Source: Magnolia sinica (lineage: Eukaryota > Streptophyta > Magnoliopsida > Magnoliales > Magnoliaceae). From it: DNA of 64,000 nucleotides. Under the pieces are notes generated by a model. It searched no databases, had not been told where the DNA came from, and saw nothing but the letters and a program-made list of their open reading frames with translations. Where the stretch lies: assembly GCF_029962835.1 (NCBI RefSeq), contig NC_080574.1, positions 26,882,001 through 26,946,000 of the forward strand, given 5' to 3'. Shown here one piece after another: positions 44,401 through 56,400 of this stretch (positions within the stretch are counted from its first letter, which is position 1; each line of letters starts with the position of its first letter). The position numbers were made by a program, and so were the translations under genes.

Positions 44401-47400
44401 CATGGTTAGGATTACTTTCTTAGCGATTTCCGAGGAATAAATCATGAGGTAGTTATTTGTAAGGCATGGATGTTGGGTATTGGAGGTCTATGCCCTATAC
44501 TCTACACGATAAAGATATGTTTTCTATTTCCCTTTGCCGTTCCATGACAAAACCCAACATTTAAACAATCTTCTCAATGGGAGAAGCAAGAAGATAGAGG
44601 TTAAACAGGGAGCTCTTGAAGTTAAATTTTCTTAAAACCCAATTTGTATTTGGTGCATAGATTAAGAAGTTAGTTACTTGGACTTGCACTACTAGTTTTA
44701 TGCTCTTTCGGTTGTTATGAATTTTGGATTTAGTGCTTTCTTGGCATTTTTCATTTTCTCTTATTTGAATCAAGGTCTGAATAGTGTCCCAATGTGCCAG
44801 ACCATGCAAATACGACGGATGTTTTGTTGATTGAAATTGTTGAAGTGATGCCACAAGTATCTCCCAGATTCAAACATCATGGACCTCCAATCATTGGCCT
44901 TTTCTTCAGACTACATCTATTTACAGTGCACCCATCAAAATTTTGTGTTCTTTTAACATGGGAAAATTTTGGGGCATCCCCCATCCCAGTGTTTGAAATA
45001 TCGGTATCGCGTTATGTATCGCACCCTTGGGATATGGATATGCATTGGCTATTGCATGGGATATATCGGTTGTATCGTTGTTGTTAGAAACATGGGGAAA
45101 CATTGAGAAATTGCTCGAATTTTTCGATAAAACTTCAGTCATTGTTACAAAGGACATCAATACACACCTATAAATCAAAACATTACATAAAACAAGTGCA
45201 CATAATAGGTTTTCTTTGTATGGGTCCTAATCTATGTGTTGTCTAGCTGAATTGATGCAAGTATATTCAACGTCTATTAATATAATTTATAAATGCAAGA
45301 AGACGTGTGAAAACACAAGCAAAACATTTAAAAGCAAAAGAAGAATCACTAGATCAGGTTACATACATGTTTGATTTTATATTTGGACACAAAGATTGCA
45401 ATCGATTTGCGAGAAATTGAGAAATTTTGATATATTTTTTTCAATTTTCTGCAACTTGGACCATCTCCTCCAAATCTCTTGAAATTGAAGCTCCCAATCC
45501 ATGTGGATTTGTAAAATTTAACAAAAAAGGATCAGAAATCGAAAATGCTCACCGGATTGAACATGTGGGATATATCCCGCTACTTGTGCATTTTGTATCG
45601 CATAGGTGGGATATAAGATATATTGTGGGATATATTGGCCGATATTGTTGATACTTGAAACACTACCCCATCCACAATGGAGCCCATTATTCAAGGATAA
45701 CGTGTACTCTGATGGTATGCTATATGCTAGGATGGTATTCTTGATCTGTGGTATTGTATAAGCTTCCTACATGGTAAAGTTTTTCTGGATAGGTTTAAGT
45801 AGATCTCTAGGACATCTCCAGTTAAGCTTGAGAAGGTTTCTAGATTTTCCTAAATAGATTTGAGAAATCTGTAAATGCCATTCCCTTGTATTCAATCCAT
45901 TCACTCTATCAATAAAACAATTCTATTCTTCAAGGTAGTATCAGAACAGATCCTTTGATCCGACTATCTTCTTCTGGTTTGTTCATCTAATTCCTCCATT
46001 TCTAATATTCACAATATGTATAGTTCCAGTCATCTGTTCTATTTCCCTTCAAAACCATTGTATCTTCAAAACCTATTCTTTGTCTTATAAGCCCTAACAA
46101 TACCCCCCCCCCCCCCAAACACCAAAATCTTATTCCGAGGAGTTTTTCTTCATCATTTTCTCAAATCAATTTCTCCTTTTCCTCTTATCTTTAAAATCTT
46201 TTTCTACCTAAACTTAACCCTATTCTTAAGAGTTCAAAGAAAAGAAAACTTCTTTTTCCATCCTTTAAAGAAAAAGAAGCCAACCTTGACTTGTCTTCTT
46301 TCCTTACTATCTCATCTCTTGTTCTATTTAACTAAATAGCATATATTACCTTCTTAGAGAAAACCAAATTGTCCATGTTCCCCATAGTCATGATCTCCAG
46401 GCTACATAAATGGCTCTTTTCCTCCACCTCCTCCCTTTCTTTCCTCCATTGTTGTTTCCTCCCAAATACTTAATCCATGACATCACACGGGTTAAAATTA
46501 ACTGACTGCTCAGTCGAAAGTACTGATTTTATGCTCTGTTTATTGATTGCTGCCATTACTCCTAGATTTATCCTCCACATCAAAAATCAAATTTATTTGG
46601 GTGCTTTGTTTGTTTCAAGCAGATTTTCACAGTGATTGTTGTGAATGGTATTACTCAACAGTTTCATGGACCTACACAACTCGACCAAAAGCAAGGTTCC
46701 CACTACAATGGGTGAGCAGAAATACAAGTATGTGATAGCAATTGGTCTAACTCTTCTCTTTAAAAGCAAGGTTCCCACTACAATGGGTGGATACTTTCTT
46801 GTTGACAATTACCTTATGAGCTTCTCTTCGGGTCACAGTCAGATTATGCATTCCTTTGCGTGTTTGGTTGTGCATGTTATCCCAGTATGGCTTGCACTGC
46901 ACCTCACAAATTTGCTCCTAAAGCAAAGAAGTGTGTTCATTTGATATGGAACTGTTCATAATGGCTATAGATGTCTTGACACGGTAACTGATCAATCGAT
47001 AGTTTCATGACAAGCTGTTTTTTATGAGTTATCATTTCTGTATGTGGAACTCCCTCCTGTGAATGCAACATTTTCAACCTGGGCTGCCTTTTCTGTCCCA
47101 CCTCCAGTGTCTGCATCTAGGACACCTCCAACTATTCAAATTTATACAAGGGGACCTCAATGAGTGATTCATTTCATTATCTCTAGTTCATCTGCCGTTC
47201 CATTTTCCATCTTTCACTTCTTCAGCGCCATCAACCTCTTCATCCTATGATTACATGGCCTAAGACTCATGCATTGCAAACCATCTCCTCACGACATCCT
47301 CTTTCTAATGAGTGTCAAGCTCTCCTTGCTGCTGATGCTTTTCTGTCCCCCCCTATTCTAAAGCTTCAAAAGACCAAATGACATGAGGTTATGGACAAAG

Positions 47401-50400
47401 ACTATGCTGCTCTTCTTTGGAATCAGACATGGTATTTAGTTCATTAGTCTCTCATATAAAATGTTGTGGGCTGCAAGTGGATCTATGAACTCAAGTGTCG
47501 AGATCTCTCCCTCCAGATCTCTCATGTGCCGTTGTTATTGAGTATGTGCCAGTTTATGCATGCTCTTATTACAACTGCTTTGCAGCTGTCCAACAAACTC
47601 TTCGACACTTGAAGGAATTGTTAGTCATGGATGTTACGTTCTATCCCTATTCCACCTCTGTGGCTATGGCATATAGTGATTCTGGTTGGACTGACAACCT
47701 GATGATCGTAGATCAGTTGCTGGATATTTTTGTTTATCTTGGTGTGAATCTCTCTTGTCTGCATGCTACAAGACAAGCTGCCCTTGCTTTTGCTCCAGTG
47801 CTGAAGCCGAAGACCTGTCTCTAACTTCCACAGTGGCGGACACTATGTCGATGACATTTTTCTTTGCAATCTGGGGCTCTCTCTCTACGCCCCGACCATT
47901 AATTTGTGATAATAGCAGTGCTATATCATATATGCATAGCTTTGGATCGGCCTTTCAAGCAGGCACCAAAGATAGAGGTTGTGCATCACTTTACTCAGAA
48001 GAAAGATTCTGTCGTTGAATTGAAGGTTCTGTTTTGTGAGCTCTCAACAGCAACTTGCTGACATTTTCACTAAAGCTTGTCAATGGACTGTTCAGTGGCT
48101 TAAGAGTGAGTTGACTGTTGCCTCTCTAGAGGCTTTCAACTGGAGGGGGAGTATCAAAGGATAATGTGCACAATGAAGGTGTTCTTCTAATTTCTATGTA
48201 ATTATAAGATATTTGTATAAAAGGATAACGTGCACAATGAATGTCTTCTTCTAATTTCTATGTACCTAGAGGATATTTGTGTAAAAGGATAATGTGCACA
48301 ATTAAGGTGTTCTTCTAATTTCTATGTACCTAGAGGATATTTGTGTAATTTGTAATTCGAGAATATCCCTAGTCCTAGGCATTATATCTTTTAGTTAGGC
48401 TTGAGAAGATATCTAGGACCTTGCTACATAAGCCTCAGAAAAATTTTGGTCCTTTTTTAAAATGGAAACCTAAATTTTATTAAAACTCAAAAGGAGACGA
48501 AGCATGAATGATGAGGAGTCATCTGATGAGAACAAGGCCAAGGCTCATTCACCCTTATCTATAGATTCCCTATTACTCCCAACAGCATTCACATAGCCCC
48601 AAAGATCTCAACCGGATCAGTTTTGCTTCAAAAAGTTCTGTTATTGCGCTCTTATATCGACCATTGGCAGTCAAGCAAAGAGGGGCACCAAACACCCTCT
48701 TTAGATAGACTTGAGAAAACAAATCTATTCTTCAAGGTTTTCCAACCGTAAGATTAAAGATCTGGATTGTTGATCCATGGCCCCGCTTGCACGGTGTGAC
48801 ATAACAGGAGACTGTTCATCTTATGACGTTTTAAGACCATGTGGTGGGAAAGGATGAAATTAATAGTAGAAATGCCATAAAACGTGAACCAACATCCGCG
48901 ATACAAAAACCCAAATCAGAATGAGGAAGAACAGGATATCGTGATGCAAGTCAATAATTCCTTGCATCATAGGTGTTACTGCGTCTTAAGATCCTTGGTG
49001 ACTCAACCGGGGGGGGGGGGGGGTGAGAAGATTCAAAAGAGGTGAAGGAAAGGAGGCTCTCAACCCTTCCTTTTCATCCTCAAGGGAGCGCTCCTCAAGA
49101 AAAGATGAAGAAGAAGAGAGTTCAATCGAGAATCAACTTTTGTTTATGAAGGTTTTCTCATTTAGTTACGAAAAGTGGCTGGGGCATCATGAATTTCATT
49201 ATCTAATCAGAAGAGCGTCATATTCGGAAGAGAGTATTATCAAAGCCTCCGCCTCTATCTCCGCCATGAACAGTCGTAGCACTCATTTCCCTTCGTACCT
49301 GAACAATAATATTCTAGAGGGAAATGCACCTAAGATCAAATATTTCGAACCGACTTCCGTGGAAAATTCAGACTTTCTTTTTGATGCTGTGATCGCATAA
49401 AAACATAAATTTTGAGGCTCAATAGCTAAATACATGGCAATTGAATCATGAGCCAGGATCAGCCATAAGAAGAATGCTTGGTATAAATAGCTCACTTCTT
49501 GGTCTTCGACCCCCTCAGTCACCATGAACACCCCCCGATCAGTGCAATGGGGTGTGTCATCTCTTGACTCAAAATGAGAGCATGGTTGAAAAAGGATCTT
49601 AGAGTGTCTTTCAAGCGGCTATGATGCAGGACAATTAACCACTTGCTCTAAAGCTCGAACTGTTAGAGCATGGCGAATTAATCCCTTTATCTCATACCCC
49701 AAGCCCCACATCGCATGGGTTAGGACCTCGGTCGAACCCCCCTCGTGGGCCCCAAATCACATGGGTACCGCCTCACACGAGCCACCCGCCTCACACGGGC
49801 TGCCCACCCCGAGTATGCCCCTGCATCTCACAAGTAACCCCACTCAAGCCCGGTGTGAAAATGCCCCTGCATTAATTGCCCTCGGTGAGGAGTCTCGAAC
49901 ACGAGACCTCCTGCTCTGATACTAATTTGATGTAGGACAATTAACCACTTGCTCCAAAAGCTCGAACTGTTAGAGCATAGCAAATCAATCCCTTTATCTC
50001 ATAGCCCAGACCCCACATCTCATGGGTTAGGACCTCGGCCAAACCCTCTCATGGGCCCCAAATCACATGGGTACCGCCTCACATGGGCCGCCCACCCCGA
50101 GTGTGCCCTTGCATCCCACAAGCAACCCTGCTCGAGCCCGGTATGAAAATGCCCCTTAGGCTGTCTCTAGGAAATAAAGCTAATTGGAGGAGGGATTGGT
50201 ACGATATGCAAGCAACAAAAAGTCTTTATGGCTAGATTCTCCCCAGATGGTAATCTTAATGTGGCCGATTGAGCCTCTTTTGGAATCAGTTTTGCTACAA
50301 CACTTGCTGCAGATTTGAGTCCAAAAGGCTTCGTCACGCGGGTAGGGTGTGACAGCAGCATTAGTCGCGATGTGTTCTAGCCTTGCCTTGGATTAGATGA

Positions 50401-53400
50401 CTCCCGCTCAAAGATTGATTGGTGTGGGGAGTTCACTCCTAGCAATATGGCCATCCCTACCTCTCACGTCAATCCCACAAGCCTCTTATCCATTCTCATT
50501 CGAACATGGTGAGGGAGCAAGTAAAAATAGAAAAACTCGTAGCATCAGAGGTAATCAATTCCTTCTTTGTATGTATTAGGTGTAGGATTCCGTACGATAG
50601 AATTTCATGGACACGGTCTGTGAAAAGAGATCTTTTGAAGAAAGCCGTTAGCATTGGCATTGAATGGACAAGTGCAAGTGCCAGGAAGCCTTTGATGGAT
50701 TGCCCTTATGTGGTCAACGAACTCATACTAATGCAAGGACTTTTCGCAAGTAAATTTGGAAATGAAAGTAGTTGTGAATAACTTTTGCACTTGGCTGCTC
50801 CTCTATATAAATGAGTCGGCCCCCTTGTTGTATTCATTCTCTCATAGTGAGAAGTTAGCCATTTTATATTTCACTTTTTTATTGAAGAGAATCACATGTT
50901 GTGTGTTCGCAAGTTTTTCATGGTGACTGACTTTTTGTATGAGAATGATCCCCGCTCTTCGGCTAATGCACTTTTGTCACTTGAAAAGACTCCCTATTTC
51001 CAATTCCCCGCCCATATCTTGTCACCGGATCGACCTTGTGATAGAAAGAATCATCCTATGACTATCGCCTATGTTGTTAATTCACCAGGGCTTCTAGCCA
51101 CCTTTCATCGACTAGTTTTGCGAAGCAACTTCAAATATGGAGGAAGTGGTACAAGCCCCCACCTGGCTTAGGACAATCCATTATTGGTCTTCTATCTCAG
51201 TCTTCCTAGACAAGACCCGGAATGGGTTTGATATGTGTGGGATGATCTCGTAAACACCACTAGACCAGAGGACCTACAGGTTCATGATCGGTTGGAGCCC
51301 CTCTTCCATCAATAGGTACTCCCAATGCATCGACCACACGGCCTAACATGGCCTTTCCCTGTTTCTCTTTTGGTTATCAATCAAAAGATAAATCTCATTT
51401 TCAAATATTTGATTTAGAAGGAAACCATGGAGTAAGGGACCAAATTGTCACACCCAAACTCACCATCAAGTCTAGCTCACCTCATAAGTTAGAGGTGGTT
51501 GCATCTGAAAAGACTGTTTATGCCTTTTACTTAGTGCATACTACTTTGAGAACATGGGTTTTGTTCTTTTATGAGAAACTGTAATATTGTTTTAAAAAAA
51601 ACACCCAGTTCCACATCATCAAACCAGTTACAAGCTAAAAACCTGATGAAAAAGAAGAAACATCCCTTTCTTCTGTTCGCAATGCAGAGGGACTCTGTGA
51701 CAGTTCTTTAGCCAGAGAATCTGCCGTAGAGTTCGCTGCAATGAACATTAACAAAAGAGAGATTTAGATGCATAAATCTATTGCCTCTTCGTTGAGACTA
51801 GCGATCCTCCGTGGGCACCCACTGGATCAGGCCCATCTAATAGTCCCCTTTGACAATTACAGGGATGAAATTGCCTAATCTGATGCTGATGGATGTATTG
51901 GCCTCCAATTCATTACAAGCCCAATAATTTTTGCTATGATTTTGCCCCAGTACAGGATTTTCCTCTGAAAATCCTATTGAATCTTCCCAGCCACATGCAT
52001 CAAAGCATTCCAGGATCGGTAAAACTTCCAAAAAAGCTGGCAATGGGACCAACGGCACTATACCACCATCCAGCAAAGAGATCTTCCATAGTTTCAGGAA
52101 TCACTCATTCAATATCATAACTGTAGAACAAAGAGGACCTGACTCTCTAAGCTAAAGGGAAGCACTCATTCAATATCAAAACCATCAAACAAAGAGGACC
52201 ATACTCTCCAAGCAAAAGGGCAGTGAATGAGCATGTTAGAAAATGTCTCTCGCGTGGCATAGCACATAGAACATCTATTAGTGAGAGAATGGTGACCTAG
52301 ATTAAGAATTTTGTTCAGCAGCACTCTGATTTAGAGTGGGTTGTGGACACTTTCATGTCCAAGATGGACCAGAGAAGGCCCAATCGGAGGCGGAGGTGAT
52401 CCAGACTGTCAGAACCTTACAATAGGCGTATCTCGCAAACTGGAATGAGTTACTCGATGTACCATATATGACTTTGGGGTAGGAGAAGCTACTTTAGCCA
52501 ACCAACTCGGCATAGCCGGGTTGCCCATGCCGAATTTTCAAGATTCCATCAGATCGATGGTTGAAAATCCATTTTATTTCCGTTTTTACTATTTATAGTA
52601 AGTTTTAGTTTGATTATAACTCTTCATCCTTGGAGCTTTAGGAGTTGTGTCCAACATGAAAAGTGTTTAAAAAAATTAGGAGAATAATGTGGTTAAGCCA
52701 CATAGGACACTTACTATAAATAGTAAATTTACTATTTATAGTAAGTTACGAATTTTAGAGAGTTTTAGTTGTAGTTTAATTCCGAAACTTCTTCCAAGGC
52801 TTGGTATCCCTATTTAAAGGGTTGTAGACTCATTTATTTCAATTATCAATCAATTTACGAATTTCTAGAATTTATTACTATTTTCCTTATTTTCCCTCGT
52901 TGATTCGAGAAGTCTCTGTGAGGAGTCCAGAGAAGCTCCATGGATTTGGAGTAGTTATCCCCTTGAGGAAGATGGTGATTGACCTCATCACGTTCATCCC
53001 TGCGTCACACTCTCCGGCAGAACACATTTACTGTTGATGCGGCAACTTGAAACCAGAGGCTGGAGGGTGAGGATATGACGTACCTGGACCTGTCCATAAA
53101 TACGTGAAAGAAAGAACACACTGAAAAGCTCCCCATTTGCTTCCAGATCCCAATCTTTTCTGTCTAAGTGCGGAACTAACCTTTCTCCAACGGATCAAGC
53201 ATGTAAGCCGGCAATAGGATCTGCTCACCTTGAAGATTTCTCCTAAATAATGGCACCCCCATGAATTCCACGGCAACCTGCTGGAGGATATTCTAAACTG
53301 CTTCGCCTTTATGATCTGCAATAAGGTGTGAAGTTTCAAAATCCTGCATAATGGCATGCCTCCTCACTACCCGTCTTCCCAGAACTGAATCCTGTCCCTG

Positions 53401-56400
53401 GTTCCACTCTGTCTGATGTGCGTGTCGAAATTAAGCTGAACCGATGATACTGCTCTGTGCTTGCTGAACTATATCTGATTTGCATGTTGCAACTAAGCTG
53501 AATCAATGATACTGCTCTCTGCTGGTTGAGCCTTTTCTGCGACCCTGCTGGTGTCCCAACGAACATTGCCTAAAACATGAAAGCCCCCACATTTTCTGTT
53601 CTGGATCGAGCAATCTGGATTTTGGTCATTTGCAATCAGGATCACTTTGTTTAGTGACCTGAAATTATGTCTCATCTTTTCATATAAAAATTTCAGTGTG
53701 AATCCATATATAAAACTATATTGGAAGCACAATGTATTGTAGCAATCCGACCCCTAGCATACCACGTATTGGAGGGAGTACCATACCACGTGCCCATCCC
53801 TGTACCACATGTCAAAGCAATCTGTTATCCATGTAACCTTGGTCCCAAACATTTCCTGTATTCCATACTTTTCAAGAAGGATATTTTTCAAAATCATTTC
53901 CTCCCTAAGCCACGCTTTGCCTAGCAAAGCTGAATTCACTTCTTGTTGGCCTGATACCTGGACCACCATTCTTCCTGGGCTTGCAATTCATCCTTCCAAG
54001 CCACAAATGGTACTGATGACATTCGGCAGTCATTCCATAGAAACTTCTTTTGAATAGATTCCAGCTTATCTGCTATTTTGAAAAGCATCTGAATTAGGAC
54101 AATAGATATACCGGAAGCATACTGGAGAGAACAGAACCACCTTGATTAGAAACTTTCTGCCCCCTGGCACAAGAAATCTTCTTTTCCACAACACTTAACT
54201 TTCGCTCAAACCTGTCTATCATTTAAGAATGTGAGAAGTTTTCATGCTAGACATTGTTACCAGAAACTTCTTTTGGTGATAAAAATAGGGAAACTAATAT
54301 CTAATATTCTTCAATAACTTACAAATATTAGTTTTCAGACGACCTACTGTAACAACATTTGGATTTGGTGTTTTCACAGCATATCATTAACTCTTGTTTG
54401 GATGTCTGTGCCTGCCTCTCCTTTTAATTTCTCCAATAATGACCTTTATTTCCATGCTCTCATAGATAATGGGATTGTCGAATGTCAAGGAAGAAGTTTA
54501 CGGGGCGCTAGATTCTTTCATCGCTTGGGAGTTAGAGTTCCCTCTAATTGCAGTGAAGAAAGCACTGAGGACCCTTGAAAATGAAAAAGAATGGAAACGA
54601 ATAATTCAGGTTTGTTGATTGCAGTTGAATGTGAAAAGCTTTTCTCTTAGTTGGACCAATTAGTTGTTCCATGCAGCAATTTTCACTGTTCATATCTTCA
54701 TTAACTTCTCTCATTATTCAATAATGAATTCTGGTCTGTAGGTGACAAAGTGGATGTTAAGCAAAGGTCAAGGAAAAACCAAGGGAAGTTACTACACATT
54801 ATTAAATGCTTTAGCAGAGGATGGAAGACTTGAAGAAGCTGAGGAGCTCTGGATGAAGTTATTTTCTGAAAATTTGGAGAACCTGCCTCGTGAATTCTAT
54901 AGTAAAATGATTTCAATTTACTATGGCAGAGAAATGCACGAAAAGATGTTTGAGGTATAGCTCTATGATTTTTAATCTTTTTAATAGGGATAGCATTGCC
55001 TACAGTTCTTTTTTTTTTTTTCTTCTTTTTTTCCCTGCAACATATGTAAAGACGCGTGCCTTCCCATGGTTCACATGTGCATGAAATATATTTGAGGAAC
55101 CAAGCTAGTAGGTTTCTGTGAAAGCTGATGTTGGGGGTTGGTTTCTATTTTGCGTAATGACATTTCATTCTCTCAGTCAATGTTTTAAATATCGACGATA
55201 TTGGCCGATATATTCCACGATATATCTTGTATCCCACCTCTGCGATATGAAACGCATAGGTAGTGCCAATATATTCCACATGTTTGATCGGGTGATCATT
55301 TTCAATTTTCGATTTTTTTTTTATTGAAATTATATTAAATCAATGTCAAATGGTTACAAATTCATTGGTTCTTCATGTTTTGCATGAAAAATCATAGAGT
55401 TGGAACTTTGATTTCGATATCTATTGGTTCTTCATTTTCTTCGTGTTTTTTTCGAAAACTTCCTTCAACCAGCTGTCAATTGAGACTAATTTCGAAGTAT
55501 TTGTTGAAATGATCATCACATACACTCTAATTTTGAAATTTGAGTGTAGGCGGTCCAATTTGGAAAAAAATTGAAATCTTCCCAATTTCTCCCAAATTGC
55601 TTGTAGTGTTGCACCCCAAACATGAAATCAAGCATGTATGAGGACTGATCTACTGATTTGTGAAGTCCTTGTCAATTTTCAGAAAGAAAAAAAAAAATCA
55701 TTTTTAATTAAAAATTAAAAAAATTAGTGTGTGTGTATATATATATATATATATATTCAAAATTTCCCTTCAACCAGCTATCAATTGACACTAATTTCAA
55801 AGTATTTAAGAGTGATGAAATGATCATCACATACACTCTAAATGTTATGCGTTCAATTTGAATATAGTTGCATTAGTTCAGTCAGACAATGCATAGCTTA
55901 GGACCCTATACAAAGGAAACCTAGTGCACTTCTTTTTTGAGATCTTATGATATAAAAGTGTGTATTAAGGTCTTTTTTAACAATCCCTGAGGTTTCATTG
56001 AAAAATTCAACCATTTCCCTAATGTTTCTCCATGTTTCCCAAAAAGTGCGATAAATTACTCAATACAAATGATATTTCCTGTGTGATAACCGATATGTAT
56101 ATGTATCCCAGGATGCGATACATAACGCGATACCAATATTTCAGACACTGCTCTCAGTTGAGAAATTCAAAAAAGGATGATGAAGATGAAGTATTGTTAT
56201 TTGCAATGAGACACAAATCTCAATTGTTTGACTGTTACCCCTTTTCATTGTTATGAAAGCATCCTCTTTTGACATGTTTCAGCAATTTGACACAACAAAA
56301 TTAATAAAGCATGAACACCAAATGCACCTTCCCACGCGAGTGTGTGCGCGCACACGTGTGTGCATGTTGGTCATTTTCGCCTTGCTCCTATCATAGTGAC

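Larger units (their letters stand above)
45690..48740 (+). mobile_element. Copia LTR retrotransposon fossil in intron 2 of the EMB1417-like gene
   Basis: Parts in order: LTR-like 45690-45933 (with TTCTATTCTTCAAG at its end) and a degraded initiator-Met primer site GGTAGTATCAGAACAG at 45934. An integrase-end/linker trace [16 protein letters not shown] lies near 46940, and an RT start NQTWYLV and [12 protein letters not shown] at 47420-47490. An RNase H trace with [10 protein letters not shown] and SSAEAE is at 47670-47820, then the purine tract GGAGGGGGA at 48142. LTR-like sequence from 48153 holds three near-copies of a 65-bp unit. It is heavily broken and old. Confidence 0.75.
50160..51440. 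other. Organelle-DNA-like block (NUMT/NUPT candidate) in intron 2
   Basis: Two short segments at its ends match organelle genes: plastid rpl2-like at 50200-50335 and mitochondrial atp1-like at 51281-51361. Sequence between and around them is unlike the neighbouring repeats and lacks transposon motifs. A transfer of mitochondrial DNA that carried a plastid piece would explain both. The block's limits are a guess. Confidence 0.5.
51600..54250 (-). mobile_element. L1-type LINE remnant with RNase H tail, in intron 2
   Basis: Reading the minus strand from right to left, [20 protein letters not shown] (54230-54150) and [15 protein letters not shown] (54050-54000) are the L1 RT thumb and following blocks. 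[12 protein letters not shown] (53160-53130) and [11 protein letters not shown] (about 51980) belong to the zinc-knuckle part. [13 protein letters not shown] (51740-51700) is the RNase H end. Numerous stops are present. A separate LTR-like insertion occupies about 52408-53009. Confidence 0.78.

Noticed and set aside
50506-50781. A 91-codon frame in the organelle-like block as a gene
   Set aside because: No recognisable family and no conserved start; it lies between two organelle gene scraps. Kept only as part of that block.
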